Positions 1-15,800 of a DNA stretch of 64,000 nt are shown piece by piece. The stretch comes from Piscicola geometra (taxonomy: Eukaryota > Annelida > Clitellata > Hirudinida > Piscicolidae): the NCBI GenBank assembly GCA_943735955.1, contig OX030961.1, positions 6,392,420-6,456,419 of the forward strand, given 5' to 3'. The number at the start of each line of letters is the position of its first letter. The first letter of the stretch is position 1. The notes under the pieces were generated by a model. That model was not told the origin of the DNA, searched no databases, and saw only the letters and a program-made list of their open reading frames with translations. The translations under genes and the position numbers were made by a program.

Positions 1-2537
1 ATTACTTGCAAAGGACCAGCATGGTTTAACACTGCTGTCAACTATTCCAAAGACGTGTGGTCCCAGATTAATGTCACAACGTTGCCACAACATCCATCAT
101 CATTTCCCATATCAATCGTAATCTTCAAAAAACTTCTTCCAAATCATTGACGTTCTATGTTCTAAATTGATTGAACGCCGCGAACGGGATTTTTAATTTC
201 TTATCCGCCAATCAATTTTTATTTCCCCTCACATTTTCTAGTCACCGATCCTATCGTCTGTCGTCCTTTCATGCCATAATTTCATTTCTTCTTCTTTCTC
301 ATCAAGTATTAAATCAACTGATTTAGACTCTTGTAACCTTTTAACCTTGATTAAAATGCCAATGATCTTTTAATATCTTCCTTAGCGCGCATCGCCCTCT
401 TACCCATTTGATTGGTTTCTGTGTGTTTTACCTTATATTATTATCCCATTTTCATGTTCTTGGTTTATGAAGAATTCATAATTTGTAATTACTGTTTCAA
501 TGTCGCCAATACAACTGCGTTTGTTCGTGTTGAAACTTGGAATAGAATATTTTTGTCGTTCGTTTCAGTGGAAAGAACGGAAAACATAAAGATTTTATGC
601 AATCAAAAGTAGGCGGTTCGAGGAGTGTGGCGAGATTGGAAAAGTAAATTATTTTGCTCTAACAACGTCGTATTTTCATTTAAGTAAATTTAGTTATTAA
701 CTCTTATTGAAACGCAATGTTTAGTTTTAAATACATACATAACCATTTAAAAGAAAAAATATTTTTAATTGAAAATAGCAAATAAAAACCATTTTTTTCA
801 TTTGACTAAAAATTTCACGATAAAAACAATTTTTGGATGTGACCACGGAGGGATCAAAGTTAAAAGCGATAATTTTTCGACGTAAGTTTTATAATTTAAC
901 AGTTTAGAAAAAAATATTACTTTGGAAAAAAGCTTAATAGTTCAAATAATTGTAAACTTTGGAAACAATTATTACTGTTTTTCTCAGTATTTCAAGCATC
1001 ATTAATTTTTTTACTGAATTTATAAGTTTGAACAATAATTTTGAAAACTGAGAATTTTTGCAATTTTTAAATAAAAATGGCACTACATGCTTATAGTTTT
1101 TTAGGATATTAAAAATCAATTTAGACAAAAGCATACAGCTGCTTTTCAATATCGATAAAAGAACTTTTAAATTGTAACTAGCTTCAGGTAAAAAAGAAAA
1201 ATAATTTTCGACTGCCAATAAATGCCGAATGTGGAAATTTCAGAGGTAGCATAAAAGATATTTTATTGAAATCCTGAGGCTAAATGTCACCCAGGATGTT
1301 TGGATGACAATTTATTTATGATTTAAAATGTTTTTTTTCTAAAATAATTTTAAATAAAAATGCTTTTATTTATATATTTTTACAAATTTTCATATATTAA
1401 ATCCGGCTGAAAATTATTTACATTATTTATCGATAAAATGAACATACTCAAAAGCTACTTGAGTTTGCTCATATTAAACTTACAATTTCAGATCCAGGAA
1501 CTTCCAAAATAGAAGGAAAACACAATTTAATTTCAATTAACTAATATTGTAACAAAAATTTGAATTTCAAAAATAGGAAATACAGCAATATTGATTCTAA
1601 AGATATGTCAGATATCATCATCATAAGTGAAAAGAAACTGTTTCATAATTGAACTAAGCACATGTAAATTGTTATAAATTAGTTTGTACGGAAGAGAATA
1701 AGAAATCTGAATTAGAATAATAGACGTCAAACTCTCATTTCTCCAATTGCAAGTCATAAAAAGTTTAAAGTGGTTGGTTTTGAAGCTGAAAAGAAAATAG
1801 TTTTAATGAATGCTCCATCGTTTTTTAAATAATTTTTCTAAATGTACACGATTCTATCAAAGTTGTTATGCTGATGCTGACAAAAAAGAGGAGGAGGTTG
1901 ATAATTCTTTTTCAACCACAATAAAATACGACTAAAAATAGAATACAAAACTCACGCTAATTATTATCCACACTTTTATCAATTTCTGTGTATTACAGTT
2001 TGGCATATACTTTTCAGAAGTGAGTTGTCAGTAAAGTGACTGCAGCTCTTAAAAAAATTTCTTAGAAATACCTACTTGGTCTCCTTTTTGCTCAAGGCTG
2101 AAATTTTTGAATTTCCATTTGAAAAACAAGTTTTAATGTAAAGCCCGCAAATAAAAGCTTTGAATTAAATACATAAAATGGGATTTTTTGAGCTATAAAG
2201 TAGTTAAAAAATACTTTTTTTAAAAATAAAAAAGTATTTTTATGATTTTTATGATTAAAACTCAACTTGAGCAAAAAATTTATATTTCTTTCAAACTTGC
2301 CTTCCTCAAAACACTGTCGCTCACATTGCAGCACTCAACATATTTCAAGAATCGACATTTCACTTCAAGTTTCCGTATTTTACTTTAAAAGAACATTTTC
2401 ACAAAAAAATATATTTCTTACTATTTGTGTGGCAATTAAATGTCATCTTCGCAATCATTTTATCTCACGAATTCTTCGATTATTCCAAATATCCTCGCAT
2501 TAAAATCTTTTTAATCTTTTTTTGTTTTTATTTCTAG

Positions 2538-2659
2538 AAAAATACTCAACGCATCTGTCATTTGGACCTCGTTCAGTTGGTTTATTTCAACTTTATCGTT
2601 CTCAGAAAGCATTCGCCAATAAAGCATACATATCTCCCATCAATCCGCCTATAAGCACG
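2538..2659 (+). other. Possible isolated exon (splice-flanked open segment)
   Basis: A GC-richer block starts just after a pyrimidine-rich acceptor (tttttatttctag) and ends at a good donor (gcac|gtatgt). One frame is open throughout and reads plausibly (FGPRSVGLFQLYRSQKAFA and onward), but I recognise no family and no partner exon could be joined. It may be an untranslated 5' exon of GPCR 1, an exon of an unseen gene, or chance. Confidence 0.2.
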
Positions 2660-3643
2660 TATGTTTCTCTGGATAATAATTTTAATAAATCATTTTATAA
2701 AAATATTTTCAACTCTAATACATCAATCGAAAGTCTATTTTAAGTATTCTAAATGCCTTGTTAGAGTTTGGATATAAATACTTTTTTTTAACCTTTATGA
2801 TGGGTTTCAGATTTGTTGGTTAAAATTCTAAAACATCATTTTTACATCTTCTTTATCTTTTTTTTCACTTGATGGCGGATTTATACAGACATTTCTGGTT
2901 AAAGGGTAATCTATCGGTCTCGAAATGATGAATAAAGTAGTTTTTACAGGCTGACATTCTATTGCTTAGTTTGGGTTAGAAGTAATTAAATTAAAAGGCG
3001 CGAAAACAACTCATCAACTTTAATTGCCGTCATTAGCGCATCTCCATCATCAGTGTGACAATTTAAATGGCAGTTTCTTATCTTTCATTTGAATACAAAC
3101 ATTTTTGTTTTTTTTATGTTTTAATAATTTCATAGAATAAATAGGTTTTAATGTATTGAAGAGTTAAATTCAATAAAATTCACACAAAAATGTAGTGGTT
3201 AATTTAAAGAAAAGTGGAAGAATTACTAATGAGGCCATGTCTTATGATTCATAATCTTATGCACTTTCCTACTCGTATCTTAGTTGTTGAGTTTTTAAAA
3301 CATTTACTTTTTTTAAGATACTGAAAAAGCTTAAAAAGGTATTTCAAAACAAAAGTCACGAAATCTCAGTATATAATGTCTGAGAAGTTTTCACAAAATC
3401 TTTTTTCACAAAGTCGTTTTTTGAAGAAAACTGGATATCGTTTTTTAATATCGATTGTTTTGTGTTTTCAAGACTTTTACGACACATTAGTTTTGTTTTC
3501 CGCTTTTCTTGAAAACAAGAAAAAAAGTTATGAAACAGCTAGTTTTTCATCATTTACATATCCATTTTTACACACACACACGCTCATCTCAAAAACTCAA
3601 ATATCTTAAATGTTGTTGGCACTTCTGAGATAAAAAAATAAAA

Positions 3644-4155
<512 letters not shown>

Positions 4156-6636
4156 ATACATCCACCTACTCATCCATCCATCTCAGACAAGAGCACTCAC
4201 TGCTTTTGTACACCACATAATGATGACTTCAGAAAGGATCCGATTCAAGCAGGAAGTTCATTAAACATCAGTTGTGCCTCTAAAATATGATTTAATTAAT
4301 TTATATATTATCGCACAATAATTAAAGTGGTGTGGAATACTGCATAAAGGTGGAATCACTTCGAGGTGGACGAAAAACAATATAAACGCATTAAAGAATT
4401 GTTTCATCAAGCGACCGACCACTTAGCGAATTATAGATTGTTATTTATTCACAAAACTCTTCACTTGTGTGACGGCAATCGCTTGGCAAGAAAGCATATG
4501 CAGCCACGAATATAGAAACTAAAGTAAAAGCATTCCATATAAATGAAAATGATTCAGAATTCATGACTTGATCTCTTTTTCAGTTCTTTTTGGTGGAGAC
4601 ATACTTTGGGAACCTCTATTGCCATTTAAACGTTATATTTGAGTTTGGCTTCAATTAATTGTCTTAACCAATACCAAGTTAGTTTGAGGAAGTCTAGTCG
4701 CTTAAAATTGCTGATATGATATAGATTTGAATGTCTGAAAGGTTAGTTCAAACAATTTTTTCCAGAATTCAAGGTTCTATTTATCCATTATATTTTGTCT
4801 TACTCCATCTGGTCTAGCTTAGAGAAATTTATGAAGTCAAGCCACTTTGCTTCATCTGCAATCCGCTTTGAATTACTTCTTTGAAAGAATTATGCAACCT
4901 ATTTTTCACAAAACCATTAAAACCTTAAAAAGACGCAAAAAATGTTTTTTAGACTTAAAATTTCTTTAGATTTTTTAAATTTGAGATTAAATTATGCTTA
5001 TTAAATTCACCATTCACTGATGATGATGTTGGTAGTAATGATGACAGAATATGATGATGGGGGCTGTGATGAGTAGAAATCGATGATGACGAGGCTGCAT
5101 CATTAGTGCATGAAGGCAATACTAAATAAATTCAAAGATGATGGCGAAAACAACAAGTAGATATTATTGAGAGAAGAAATTCTTTAAAAATCCTTCACAC
5201 CATTCAGGGAGTCTATCGAAAAATGAAGACAAATTGAGCGTATGGGGCGCTGATGTTTGAGGTTGATGATGAGTGATTGCAAAGGCGAAATTGTCGAAAC
5301 ACTTATCATGGGTAGAGTATCGCTTTCAGCGCTACTCTTTTTACACAAACTACTTTTTGAGAAAATTTTGAAAGATTGTTATAATATTTTAACTTAAAAA
5401 ACTCAAATGCTTACGGAGTTTTATCGCATAAGTTTTTGTATAAAATAATGATAATGCTAATAAAAGTTTTAATGATGATGATAATCAAACAAGAATGATA
5501 TCAGAAATACTATTGCTATGAGCAATTCTAAAAGACGCGTATTTTATAAGCAACTAAAATCGATGTTTCCTTTATATAGAGTGTAATAAAATTGTAAAAA
5601 TTTATAATGAGATTTTCTTTTTAGTTTAGACTTCACATCGAGCATGAATCTTTTAATTGAAAAATCGCAATAGTCAAAAATTTAAATAAAATTTACATAT
5701 AAAGTAGCGAATAAACATAAAACAACCCTTTATTTTAGTATTAAAATAAATTTGAATTTAAATTAGAAAAGTACTCCATCAAACCACAGGAACTTATTTA
5801 TTTATGCTTGAATACACACTCAAGAAACCAAACCAAGCTGGAAAATATTTTATATTAGTTATCTTCATAGTCATTTTAAGTTTTCAAATCATAATTGTGC
5901 CACCTTAAGAGTTTAGACATTTTTAGTAAATTGCTTTGAAAATAATGTCTAGCCTCATGCATTTCTTAACAGAGCAAATATCGTTATTATTTGACTTTTA
6001 TGTATATAAATGCAATGAAAAAAATACAATATGTCGTTTAGGAGAAATAAAATTTCTAGCAATAAACGTATGCAATTATTAGAAGGAATACTTGAATAGA
6101 GTCTAAAGAATTTGCTGATGAACTAATTAATCAGCAAATTAAACATCAAGAAAGAATTAGTTTTTCTATGACTTCAAAGCTTTTATGAAGTAAAAAATCT
6201 TAATGGATTATAAATTATTCAAAGGTTGTTAAGTAAATGGAACAATTATATAAAAAGGTTCATAAAACGAAACTCAACCCTCTAAAAGTTTTTCCAATGA
6301 AGATAAAACAAAGGATCGTGGTGCCTTTCAAATAAATGCGATATTTGTTCTTGCTTGCACTATCTCAAAACAATATTGAGATTTTTTTATTAAGTAATTT
6401 TATTTGTTCAAACAAAACCAATACAAATAGTCTTTCATTCATCGTAAGAAAACGTTTACTTGGATCGAATGAATTATTTTTAAATATTTATTTCGTATAT
6501 TAGTATAAAGTTATATTTGTTTCCTATCATACAATCTTGCAAATGTAGCTCATGGTGGTATGAAAGAATGCGTGTGTGCGTCTAATGCTTGCATGTTTGT
6601 GGCATGACTATATGGGAAAAGGCTTCTTATCGCTCC

Positions 6637-6644
6637 TATATAAG
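6637..6644 (+). promoter_or_regulatory. Candidate TATA box of GPCR 1
   Basis: TATATAAG lies about 230 bases upstream of the GPCR 1 start codon. Transcription would begin near 6667 and give a 5' leader of about 200 bases in the same exon. Several short upstream ATGs lie in that leader. The assignment rests only on motif and position. Confidence 0.35.
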
Positions 6645-6869
6645 TAACCAGTGTGCGCGAGTGTATTTTGAAAAATCCTATGTTGAAGTCCTCGTAAATA
6701 ACTTCTGTGTTTATGTTCCCCCTTGTTTACAAATGAAGAAGCTGTGATGTTGCCGAGAAATGAGTCTTGAAGGATGGAAATACGGGCTGAGAAGTGAATG
6801 AAGTAAAAAAAAGATATAAGTAATTTGAGCCGACGCTTGGCTGCTTGTATGATCAGCAGAGCCTTATAA

Positions 6870-9800
6870 ATGGATGGCTCGTCTATAAGAGCTTCCAATC
6901 CTCAAAGTAGCCTGGAGCCTCACTCCTTTGAACCCTATATCATCGTGAGTGTTGACAACTCTGGAAGTAATTCAAAAAGACTGTTCAAGCTTTACAAGTC
7001 TTCCTTCTCCTTCCTCGCCATCGTCGTTCTCTTGACAACCTCTCTTCCACATCCAACGGCACATTTCTCCGCTTCAATTTCCTCCCTCTCAATCATTGTT
7101 TTAGTAGCATTGACAGAAACTTCATCTTCCACAAGTTTGTCAAAATTAATATCATCACGAGCCCTTTTTGTATCATCAACATCATTCCTTTCATCGCTTT
7201 TAATTACATTTGTGCTTGCTTCTGTAATTAAAAAGATATTGCTTCCAAGTATCTATCTTCACTCTAATTGCTTGTCTTGCTACGCTTTCTTATCACCCGT
7301 ATTTTCAGCCTTTTCACCGTCGTTTTCATTATCTGCCCTGTCATCATCGTGGAAAAGAAGTTTCCGTATCTTTGTACTATTCACACTTCTTCACGAATCT
7401 CACTCTCTTCATCCTAAGAGCCCTTTTCATCAACAAAACAACCTCCAGGAAATCACTTTTGCTGGAAGTTTTACAAAGACAAATCGCTTTAATCCTTTGC
7501 AAGATAAAATTAAATCGAAAAGTTCTGCAAGTAATTCATTTAACAACTTAACGCAGAAGAGCGCTTTAGAGGGTTCGAGTCGAATAAGTGAAGCAATCAC
7601 CGAAGGAAAATCTAACGCTTTCATCAAGCCTCTACAAAACGGCAGCATCGTAAATAAAAGCGTCATTGAAAGTTTAAAGGCTGCATTGCGAAGATCAGTC
7701 TTTTCGAATTTCTCGGAAAACAATAAAACAAAATTAGTTAAAAAAATATTTGGAAAGAAAATTAATACTGCATCTAAAAAACTAGTGGTTGACAGTTTCC
7801 GTATCAACACGGTTTCAGTTGATGAATTTATAAAACATATAAAAAATCTCAAACAAATAAATTTGAATATCTTGGAAAATATATTTCAAAAAACTTTCAT
7901 TAAAAAGAGAGTAATACGTCATAAAGTAAAAAATATAAATTCGTCTGGTTTCACCAAGAAAGGAAAAAAACTGCAATCAAAATATATTAGAGAATCATCA
8001 ATTTTCTCGTCATCAACTATACCAACAACAAAAAGCTTGGAACTAACATCAAAGATAATTAGAGTATCCTCAAAACCATTAGCAACGACAAAAGCGGACA
8101 AATTATTTTCTCAACTCATCTTGAAAACTAATAAAAAAACAACCGAACGAAAAAAAAACTTTAAACAAGCGGTTAAGAAGAAAAGAAAAAATAGAAAAAC
8201 GTTAGAGAATTTCTGGCTTGCCATTAAAAACTTGTGGAATATATCAAGACACACAAACACCACGCGTGAGACGCGCTTTGGAGCAGCAACACTCATAAAC
8301 CTTCCACAGCAGACACACAACAACAAACATCTTAATTGCTCAAGCTTTTCCTACCTGGAACACAGATTTCCCTTCCACCCATCCACTCTTCCTCCATCCG
8401 CTCTTCCCCTTCATTCATCTTCTTTTCCTATTGACCTTTCCGAATTAGAACATCCATTCCGAAACCGTTCAATCTACCAAAATTCTCACCAGATCATAAT
8501 TTTCGACAATAAAAGCAACGAAACAACCCCTACTATTCAAACTATCACTACCACAAGAAAATATAACATACTCAAATGTTTTGAAGGTAATTGCGATATG
8601 CTGATCTACCACAAGGACAAACTGGGCATGACTCAGTTCGCAACGATCACCTACCGTTATGCCGTGCCCATCATCTTCAGTTTCATGACCATCACCGGCA
8701 CTATTGGCAATATTCTTGTCATCTTCGTCATCATCTCCAAGAAGAAGATGAGGACTGCCACCAACTACCTGCTTCTGAATCTCGCTTTTGCAGACATTCT
8801 CTTCATCAGGTTGGATCGTGTCTTGATTGGTTGCAAAGGTTTTGGCACTTTAATCATTTATTAGTCTCAGTGAATGAGATTCAAAAGTTGCTTTTACTAA
8901 CTTTTTTTGTTTTTAGTCAGTTCCTCCTAAAGAGTGCATATACCTTTTTAATTAAAAATTTCTAACTTCTTGCTTACTATTGTTTTTTTTTAATTCAAAT
9001 ATTTCTCAACTTTTTAGCTTCTTTGAAATTGCCAAAAAGGTATTTTGGATTTTATTAGCAATAACTAATTCGGCACCTCTTGTTTTTTATTTATCCATCA
9101 CAAGGAATTGGTTATTGTTTGAATGTATTTTACTGCTTCTTTGTCTACGTCTAATTTATTCAGATGTTATTTAATTAAATAAATAAATATATAAATATAA
9201 ATATATAAATGCCTGTGATTGAGATATTATTTAATTGCTAAATTAATATATTAAAAAATATACATTCATTGTTTTTTCGAAACTATATGTTTTAATTTTG
9301 AAACTTATATAACTTATATAACATCTATTAAATTTTCATTCAATAGATTTAAATGTCCGAGAAACAAGTTGAACGCACTTGAAAATGATACACTTTTATT
9401 AATTCTCAAGTAAATAAAGCACGCGAAAATAAAATCAATTTAAATTATCAATCATATATTTTTTACTTAATTTTTATTTAAAAATTTATTTTTTAATTTT
9501 ATAGAGCTTTTCTGATCGTATACAACATAAAAGTAGAAAAACATCTTTTCAAACCAATGTTTTAAAATAAAATTGAGCACAAATAAATTAGTTCAACGTC
9601 GAAAGACAGTTCTGTAAGATGTTTAGTATTCAGAATATTTATTATAAAAACACATAAGTTAAACATTTCCAAAAAAGCTTAGAAAAACATAAAATCGGCA
9701 CATTTACTCTCACTTCATCCATTAAACAAATTATTGGTTCATCCCTAGACAAAAGCGTATACATTATTTCAGAATTATATTTCGAAATTTAATACAGTCC

Positions 9801-12800
9801 ACTCTATCGTGAACCAATTGCGAAAAGATATATTGCTTCGAGTATTATTAAAGTCAATTTATCCTAATCATTTTAACTACTAAAAATATTTTTCTTTCTT
9901 AGATCTAGTATCAGAAAAGCATAATTAAAAACCAAAAAAGTATTAAAACAAATGTTTAACCCTTTTTGAAGTATATTGGTGTAATTATAATTATTGATAA
10001 TTTTAGGATATGATTTTTGAATACTCTTGTAGTATTGATTTATCAAATAAATCGTTAAAACACATTTAGGATTAATGAGTCTCCCGAGAAGTATGCAAAG
10101 AAAAAAACTAAATTGAATGACTTCTTTTAAACCGTAACTAAGATTACTTTTATAAGAAAAAAAATGTTTAATCATTAAATGCAAAATAAATTAAGTTAAA
10201 AAATATGTCTTGCAGTTATATGCATAATTAAAATAATTGATTTCAACGCTGTGAACATTTTCGAATGTTTCTAGGCGAGGTGGCTTAAAAAAGAAAATAC
10301 ATAAACACTTGAATAAATAAAGAGGTATCCCCCAGAGAGTAACAAAGAGTTTTATTCAATTACAGCGATAAAAGCCTTTGAAAAGTCTATTTTTTAAGAA
10401 AATAAAATGTAAAAATTATTTTTAATCCACAATAAAGGATATGGATGTAACTCGAATAATCAATAATCTTATTGAGAGTTCAAATCGAATACATTGAGAA
10501 AAAAAGTTAGAACAGTTTTTTATACATATTCCAATAACTATCATCCAAAATATGTTTAACCATAATGTCTTAAATCATGCCACCCCACTCAACACCCTCC
10601 CATCAGCATAGTTCCCTTGTTGACGGCGTTTGACTACTGGCACTTCAGCTCCTGGCCCATGGATGTGACAGCTTGCCGAGCGATGCACTTTCTGTTCAGT
10701 CTCACATGCTTCGTGTCAGTCTTCACCCTCGTTCTCATCTCATTCAGTTCGTGGAAAGGTTCTTGGAGATCTGGCGTGGTAGTTGAAAAAAAATAGAAAA
10801 GTGGTTTCAAAGTGGTTGTTTAAAAGGCTTTCGAGTGGATTAGGATTGTTTGTATAATGTATTCCATGAACTAAAAGCTCTTTCTATAATGGAGATTTCA
10901 AGCTTAGACAAATGGTTATTTATTTTGTATAGATTTTATTTAAAATGAAGAGTAGCTCTTAAAAAGAAAACAATAAATTTAAAGCCTTCAAAGTTTTAGC
11001 CTTAAACATTTTTACAGTAATACGTTAAAACAACTTATTATGAGGATCTACAAGAAACCGCTGAAATTAATTAGAATTTTATTTATTTGTTTAAGTTCTT
11101 TAATTTGTTTCAACTCGAAATATGTTTTCTAGTTTTTATATGCATTTAAACTATAAAAAAACTTTTTGTACATTTAAATTTGTTTTTTAGACACTTGATT
11201 TGTCTAGATTTTTACTAATATCAATAAACATAGTAACAAAAATGTTTTGTTTTACATTTCTCAAATTTTATTCAACTAAATAGTTTAAATGTCATTGAAA
11301 ACGTTTTATTTTTTGAGTTTTGAACAACAATTAATTACATTACTCTTTGAAAAAATGTAAATCTTTAAAAAATGTTATAAAAATTGCTGAGCATAAATAC
11401 AAACTTTAAGATTCATGGAAAGAGATGAGCTTGTAATGAGTATTTATAATTTATGGCATAACTCTTTTAAAAATTTGAATTTTAAAGTCTATGGAAAACT
11501 TGTAAAATAATATGTAAAGTATTGAAAGAAAAAAAGAACTAAAAAAGTTTCCAAAACCTGTAAAAAAATAAATATAAAAAATGTTTGCTGTTTAGAAAAA
11601 CTATTATACTAAATATTTTCTGAAAATATATTCCCATTCTATATCATTTTAATCTTATTTTTTACCATTTTTGCTTAAATCTTTTTTTATTATTACCAAG
11701 AATTCTTTGACTTGCGTTTAGAAAGGCTTCCAATAAAAATAAAAATGCCTTTAGTAGCAAACATATATATAAAGAAACATAAATAATTGGAATCAAATTA
11801 TTTCGTATCATCAACAAATAGTTATTAAATAAAATCTTCAATAAAATAACTCATAATAATTACATTAATTTAATGTTCATAAAAGAATTTTATTTTCTGA
11901 TTACTCGTCCATCAAAACGAGCTTTGAGATTTTTCAATGTTTGCTTTCCATGGCTTGGCGTTAAAGCAAACACGTACACACAATCAACTCTCGCCACACA
12001 TGCACTAACTCTCCTCACATACACTCTACAGTAAACCAAAAAAGCCAAATTACCTTTTAATTATATCACAATATTTTTTATAAAAGAGCAAAAACTGACT
12101 CCAATCATTCGTGACAGACTTTAACAAATGTATAGAGCACTTTAAAAAAACAACAAGATGCATTATGGTCAACATAATAAAGTCTACTGGAAGTCTCTCG
12201 ATGTTGCGAATTACCTTTGAACCTAAATCATCACCTTTCAAGCCTTGTTTCGATATTTTCAAAATATTGTCAGAACTTTAGACACACTCGAGAATTTAAT
12301 CACGCTTTTTAAAGCTAAAAAAGACAGATAATGACTGAAGATAAATCGAATATAAAACATGATTCTCCTTGATTAATTAACACCTTCCATGACCTAACAA
12401 TTAATAATGCTACAACAACATTTTTGTTATCTATCAATATATATGTTCAGCTCTTAGGAGAAACGGCTCAAAGGAATAATCAAATGCATCTTTATTGGTT
12501 AATTCAGACTTTTAGACTTGACGCTGGACATTCAAATTATCCCGTGAAAGGGGATTATTTATACAATTTAAATCACCTTTATTTAATTAAATATAGCAAT
12601 TTGTAGATTCATTAAAAAAAGTTTCAGTTCCAATGAAATTTGCTTATGCAGAATTGCATTGGAAGGAAACTTCACAAAAGTTAGTTTTCCAAGATACTAT
12701 GAGTGACTTGAAATAATTAAGTTATAATGATTGTATTTAAATTAATACATTTTCTCAAACTTGAAATTTAGTTTTATTCATTTCAAATTATAATTTTCGT

Positions 12801-15800
12801 AACTATCAATTTGACATTTTTCTATATTTTATTGACATATGCGATCAATTTCGTCTTCGTAATTCCAGCTTGCGACGCATTCAATCTCCACCCCTTTTTT
12901 GAGTTACTTTCTTTTTTGCTAAGCTTGTTCTCAACCGAGTGATTTTGACGTAGAGTGCGTTGTTTTATGGTCTCAAGTCAGAGACTCCCTGGGAGATGTT
13001 TATAGAGGCAATCTCATGGACTTACTGAGGCAGAAGGTATTGGTATTTAAGAGTTTGCCGTTTTAACCTTCCTATATAATGGCCCATGTCTATCTATACA
13101 AGTTTAATCGTAATTATTCTGTTCTTATAGTACAAAACACGTTACATTTTTTACTCATAACGATGAGCTTTATATCAGTGACTACCCCTTGCACCACGTA
13201 GCTCTTTTGCAACTCATTAAAAGTCCAGATTCCTTACATCTTCTGCACGCCAAACATTTAAGAAATTTTTTTCGCAATGAAAATGTAAGCAATTTAATGC
13301 TGTCGAAATATGCTTAGTTTTGAGAAATCTTTATAAATAGAGAATTTCTGCATCATGAAATGCATTTTAAAAAGCTAACAATAAAAAATTTGATGATTAA
13401 TTAATTTATTATGCAGAATTTAATTAAAATACTGTTTTCTAGGCCACCTATATTTTTAATTATTTTTATGTGTGCTTGTATTTCGATTGTTTTCGTTTTT
13501 TCATAATCAACTTTTTGTGTGTAGTGCTTTAACATGCATCAGGTTATTAGTGTTCCTATATTGTTTTTCCTTTTTTGCTATGCAAGAAAACTCTTTGATG
13601 ACGGTTTATCTAGATTCCTAGTCTATACAAACTAAAACATCAACCAAACTCGCAATTGGTTAATTACATTATATTAATATTAATAATACTTCAAAAAAAT
13701 ATTATTTCGGGCTAATTTAAATACATAAAATGAAAATTTTCCTCATAAATAATGTGTGTTTTTGGTTGTTTACATAAAAATTTCCGAAGTGGATATTTAA
13801 ATATCTTTAAAAAAATACTTTTTATTTTCTGGACCATGTAGACGCAGATTGCTTAATTTATTTTATAATTACGACATGTCTCGTCATTAACTATTAAATT
13901 ATATTTTTGATTAATATACTTCATTGTAGAGACCAACTAGTTAATGGGATGCGGAATTAAATTTTAATCTAAATCGAATTTGTAAATAACGTTTTTATTT
14001 GCATTGAATTAAATATGTAAATATAATCAGGTTTAAAAGAATTTTCAATAGTAAGGTTTCGTTCAAAATAAATTATTTTTATTTATAAAATAAAAAGTTT
14101 CAATAAAGAAAATTAATTAAAAGTTTATATTTTAAAAGGTTTCAACAGAGTCAAATCAACTTTTTAAAACTTCATAAATTGTATTCACTAAAGTTTAGTA
14201 AACTTAATAATCTTATTTTTGCTGCTAATGCTTCTTCCAATTATTTTTAAGACGCATTTTTATAGGAAAAAATTATAATACATATAACACCTATTTTCCA
14301 TTCAACACTCACTACATACATCATTTCCACCTTATTCCTTTCCTTTTATGGTCTCATTTATCACCTTTTACATTGCCATCACTGGCATTCAAACAAAAAC
14401 ACCTAACCATTCGTCTAGTTTTTAATGTTGACTTTCTTGTTTATTGTAATTCGTGTTGCTCTAATAATAGTTTTATTACAGCGTTATCAACTTTCGAAAA
14501 AATCTACTCTTACCCTTTTTTCACACTTTGAACTGCCTTATCTGCTTCAGCATCTTTGAGTTATCTTAATGATTTAGCACTCAGAATTTCAAAAATATTT
14601 AGTGATTCATTGCAATTTCATCAACTTTATTATTGTTCAATTAAACAATTGATGCTGTAATTCCACTAAAAAACATGTTTTTTCTAAAGTAAAAATGTCA
14701 CTGGTTTCAAGGCAACGCTACTCTAACAAATAAAAACAAAAAAATCGAACATACTCTCTGTAAATGAATTTGAACCCTCACTACAGTACGCTACCTGATA
14801 GTGGTCAAGAACGTTTCCACACTGCATTTGAGAACCAGTGGAAAAGTAACTGCAGCAATTCTGACCGTGTGGCTACTCTCTGTGACCTTCTCTCTACCCA
14901 CCCTTCATCACTACAATGTTAATATTCGCTGCGATGCTACTCCAGAAAATGGGAAGATCAACTCCATCATTCTCTTCACGTTTGGGTTGGTGTGTTGGGG
15001 TCAATGCAGGGAATTAAAGGGCGTGTGTGTTTTTTCTGAAGATAGATGTGGTGTTGCTGTGGTGAGTATAGTGTTTCTGAGGTAGCAGTGATGTTGATCC
15101 AAGTATTTTTGTGTTGTTTTTAGCCTTGTAGTTTGTTGTTTTAATAAATGTCTGATTTTGCGTTGATTTTTTTTGATATTGTTGATGTTGTCAACGTCCT
15201 TTTTTTCATTATTTTTATTTAGATATTTTGCTATTTTTAACTTGTTTAAAAAGAAAGGTTTTTAATTTTTTTTGGAGTAAAAATAGTTTCTATAATTTAA
15301 ACTTTTGAACACATTTTGAGGATTTTACTAGAATACAAATTGGCATGTGCGTGACAGCAGAACCAAAAATGAACAATTTACCTTTTTTCTTGCATATACG
15401 GTATTTATCTATATTCTGGTTTAAAATGTCTTCTCCCACACTGTAATTCTTGAAGTGACAGTGTAAAAAGACAATGACATGCGATAAATACTTACGTTTA
15501 CAAATATTCTTTTCAAAAGTTGAAGCTTTTGAAGAACTTTTATAAGTGATGCTTTTGCACGAATTTTCGTGCAAGTGTTAAATTTTCTATTTTCCTGAGA
15601 CATGCTTACTCGAATAAACTCTCGATTTTATTTCGTATGTTTAGGTTTTTAACTTTTTACTATTGTTCTACTAGTACTTGAAAAAAAGTCAAAAAGACAT
15701 TTCAATTTACTAAATAAAATTAAACCCAACAAGTATTTTTTTCAATAATACCAATAAACAGTTGTTCGACCATATCAATTTTAAAAAGCCAATGCCCTTA

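Noticed and set aside
7430..7852. A 140-residue minus-strand frame opposite GPCR 1 exon 1
   Set aside because: Considered as an alternative explanation for the Met-poor GPCR 1 extension, but it has no family resemblance and no splice partners; the plus-strand frame is far longer.
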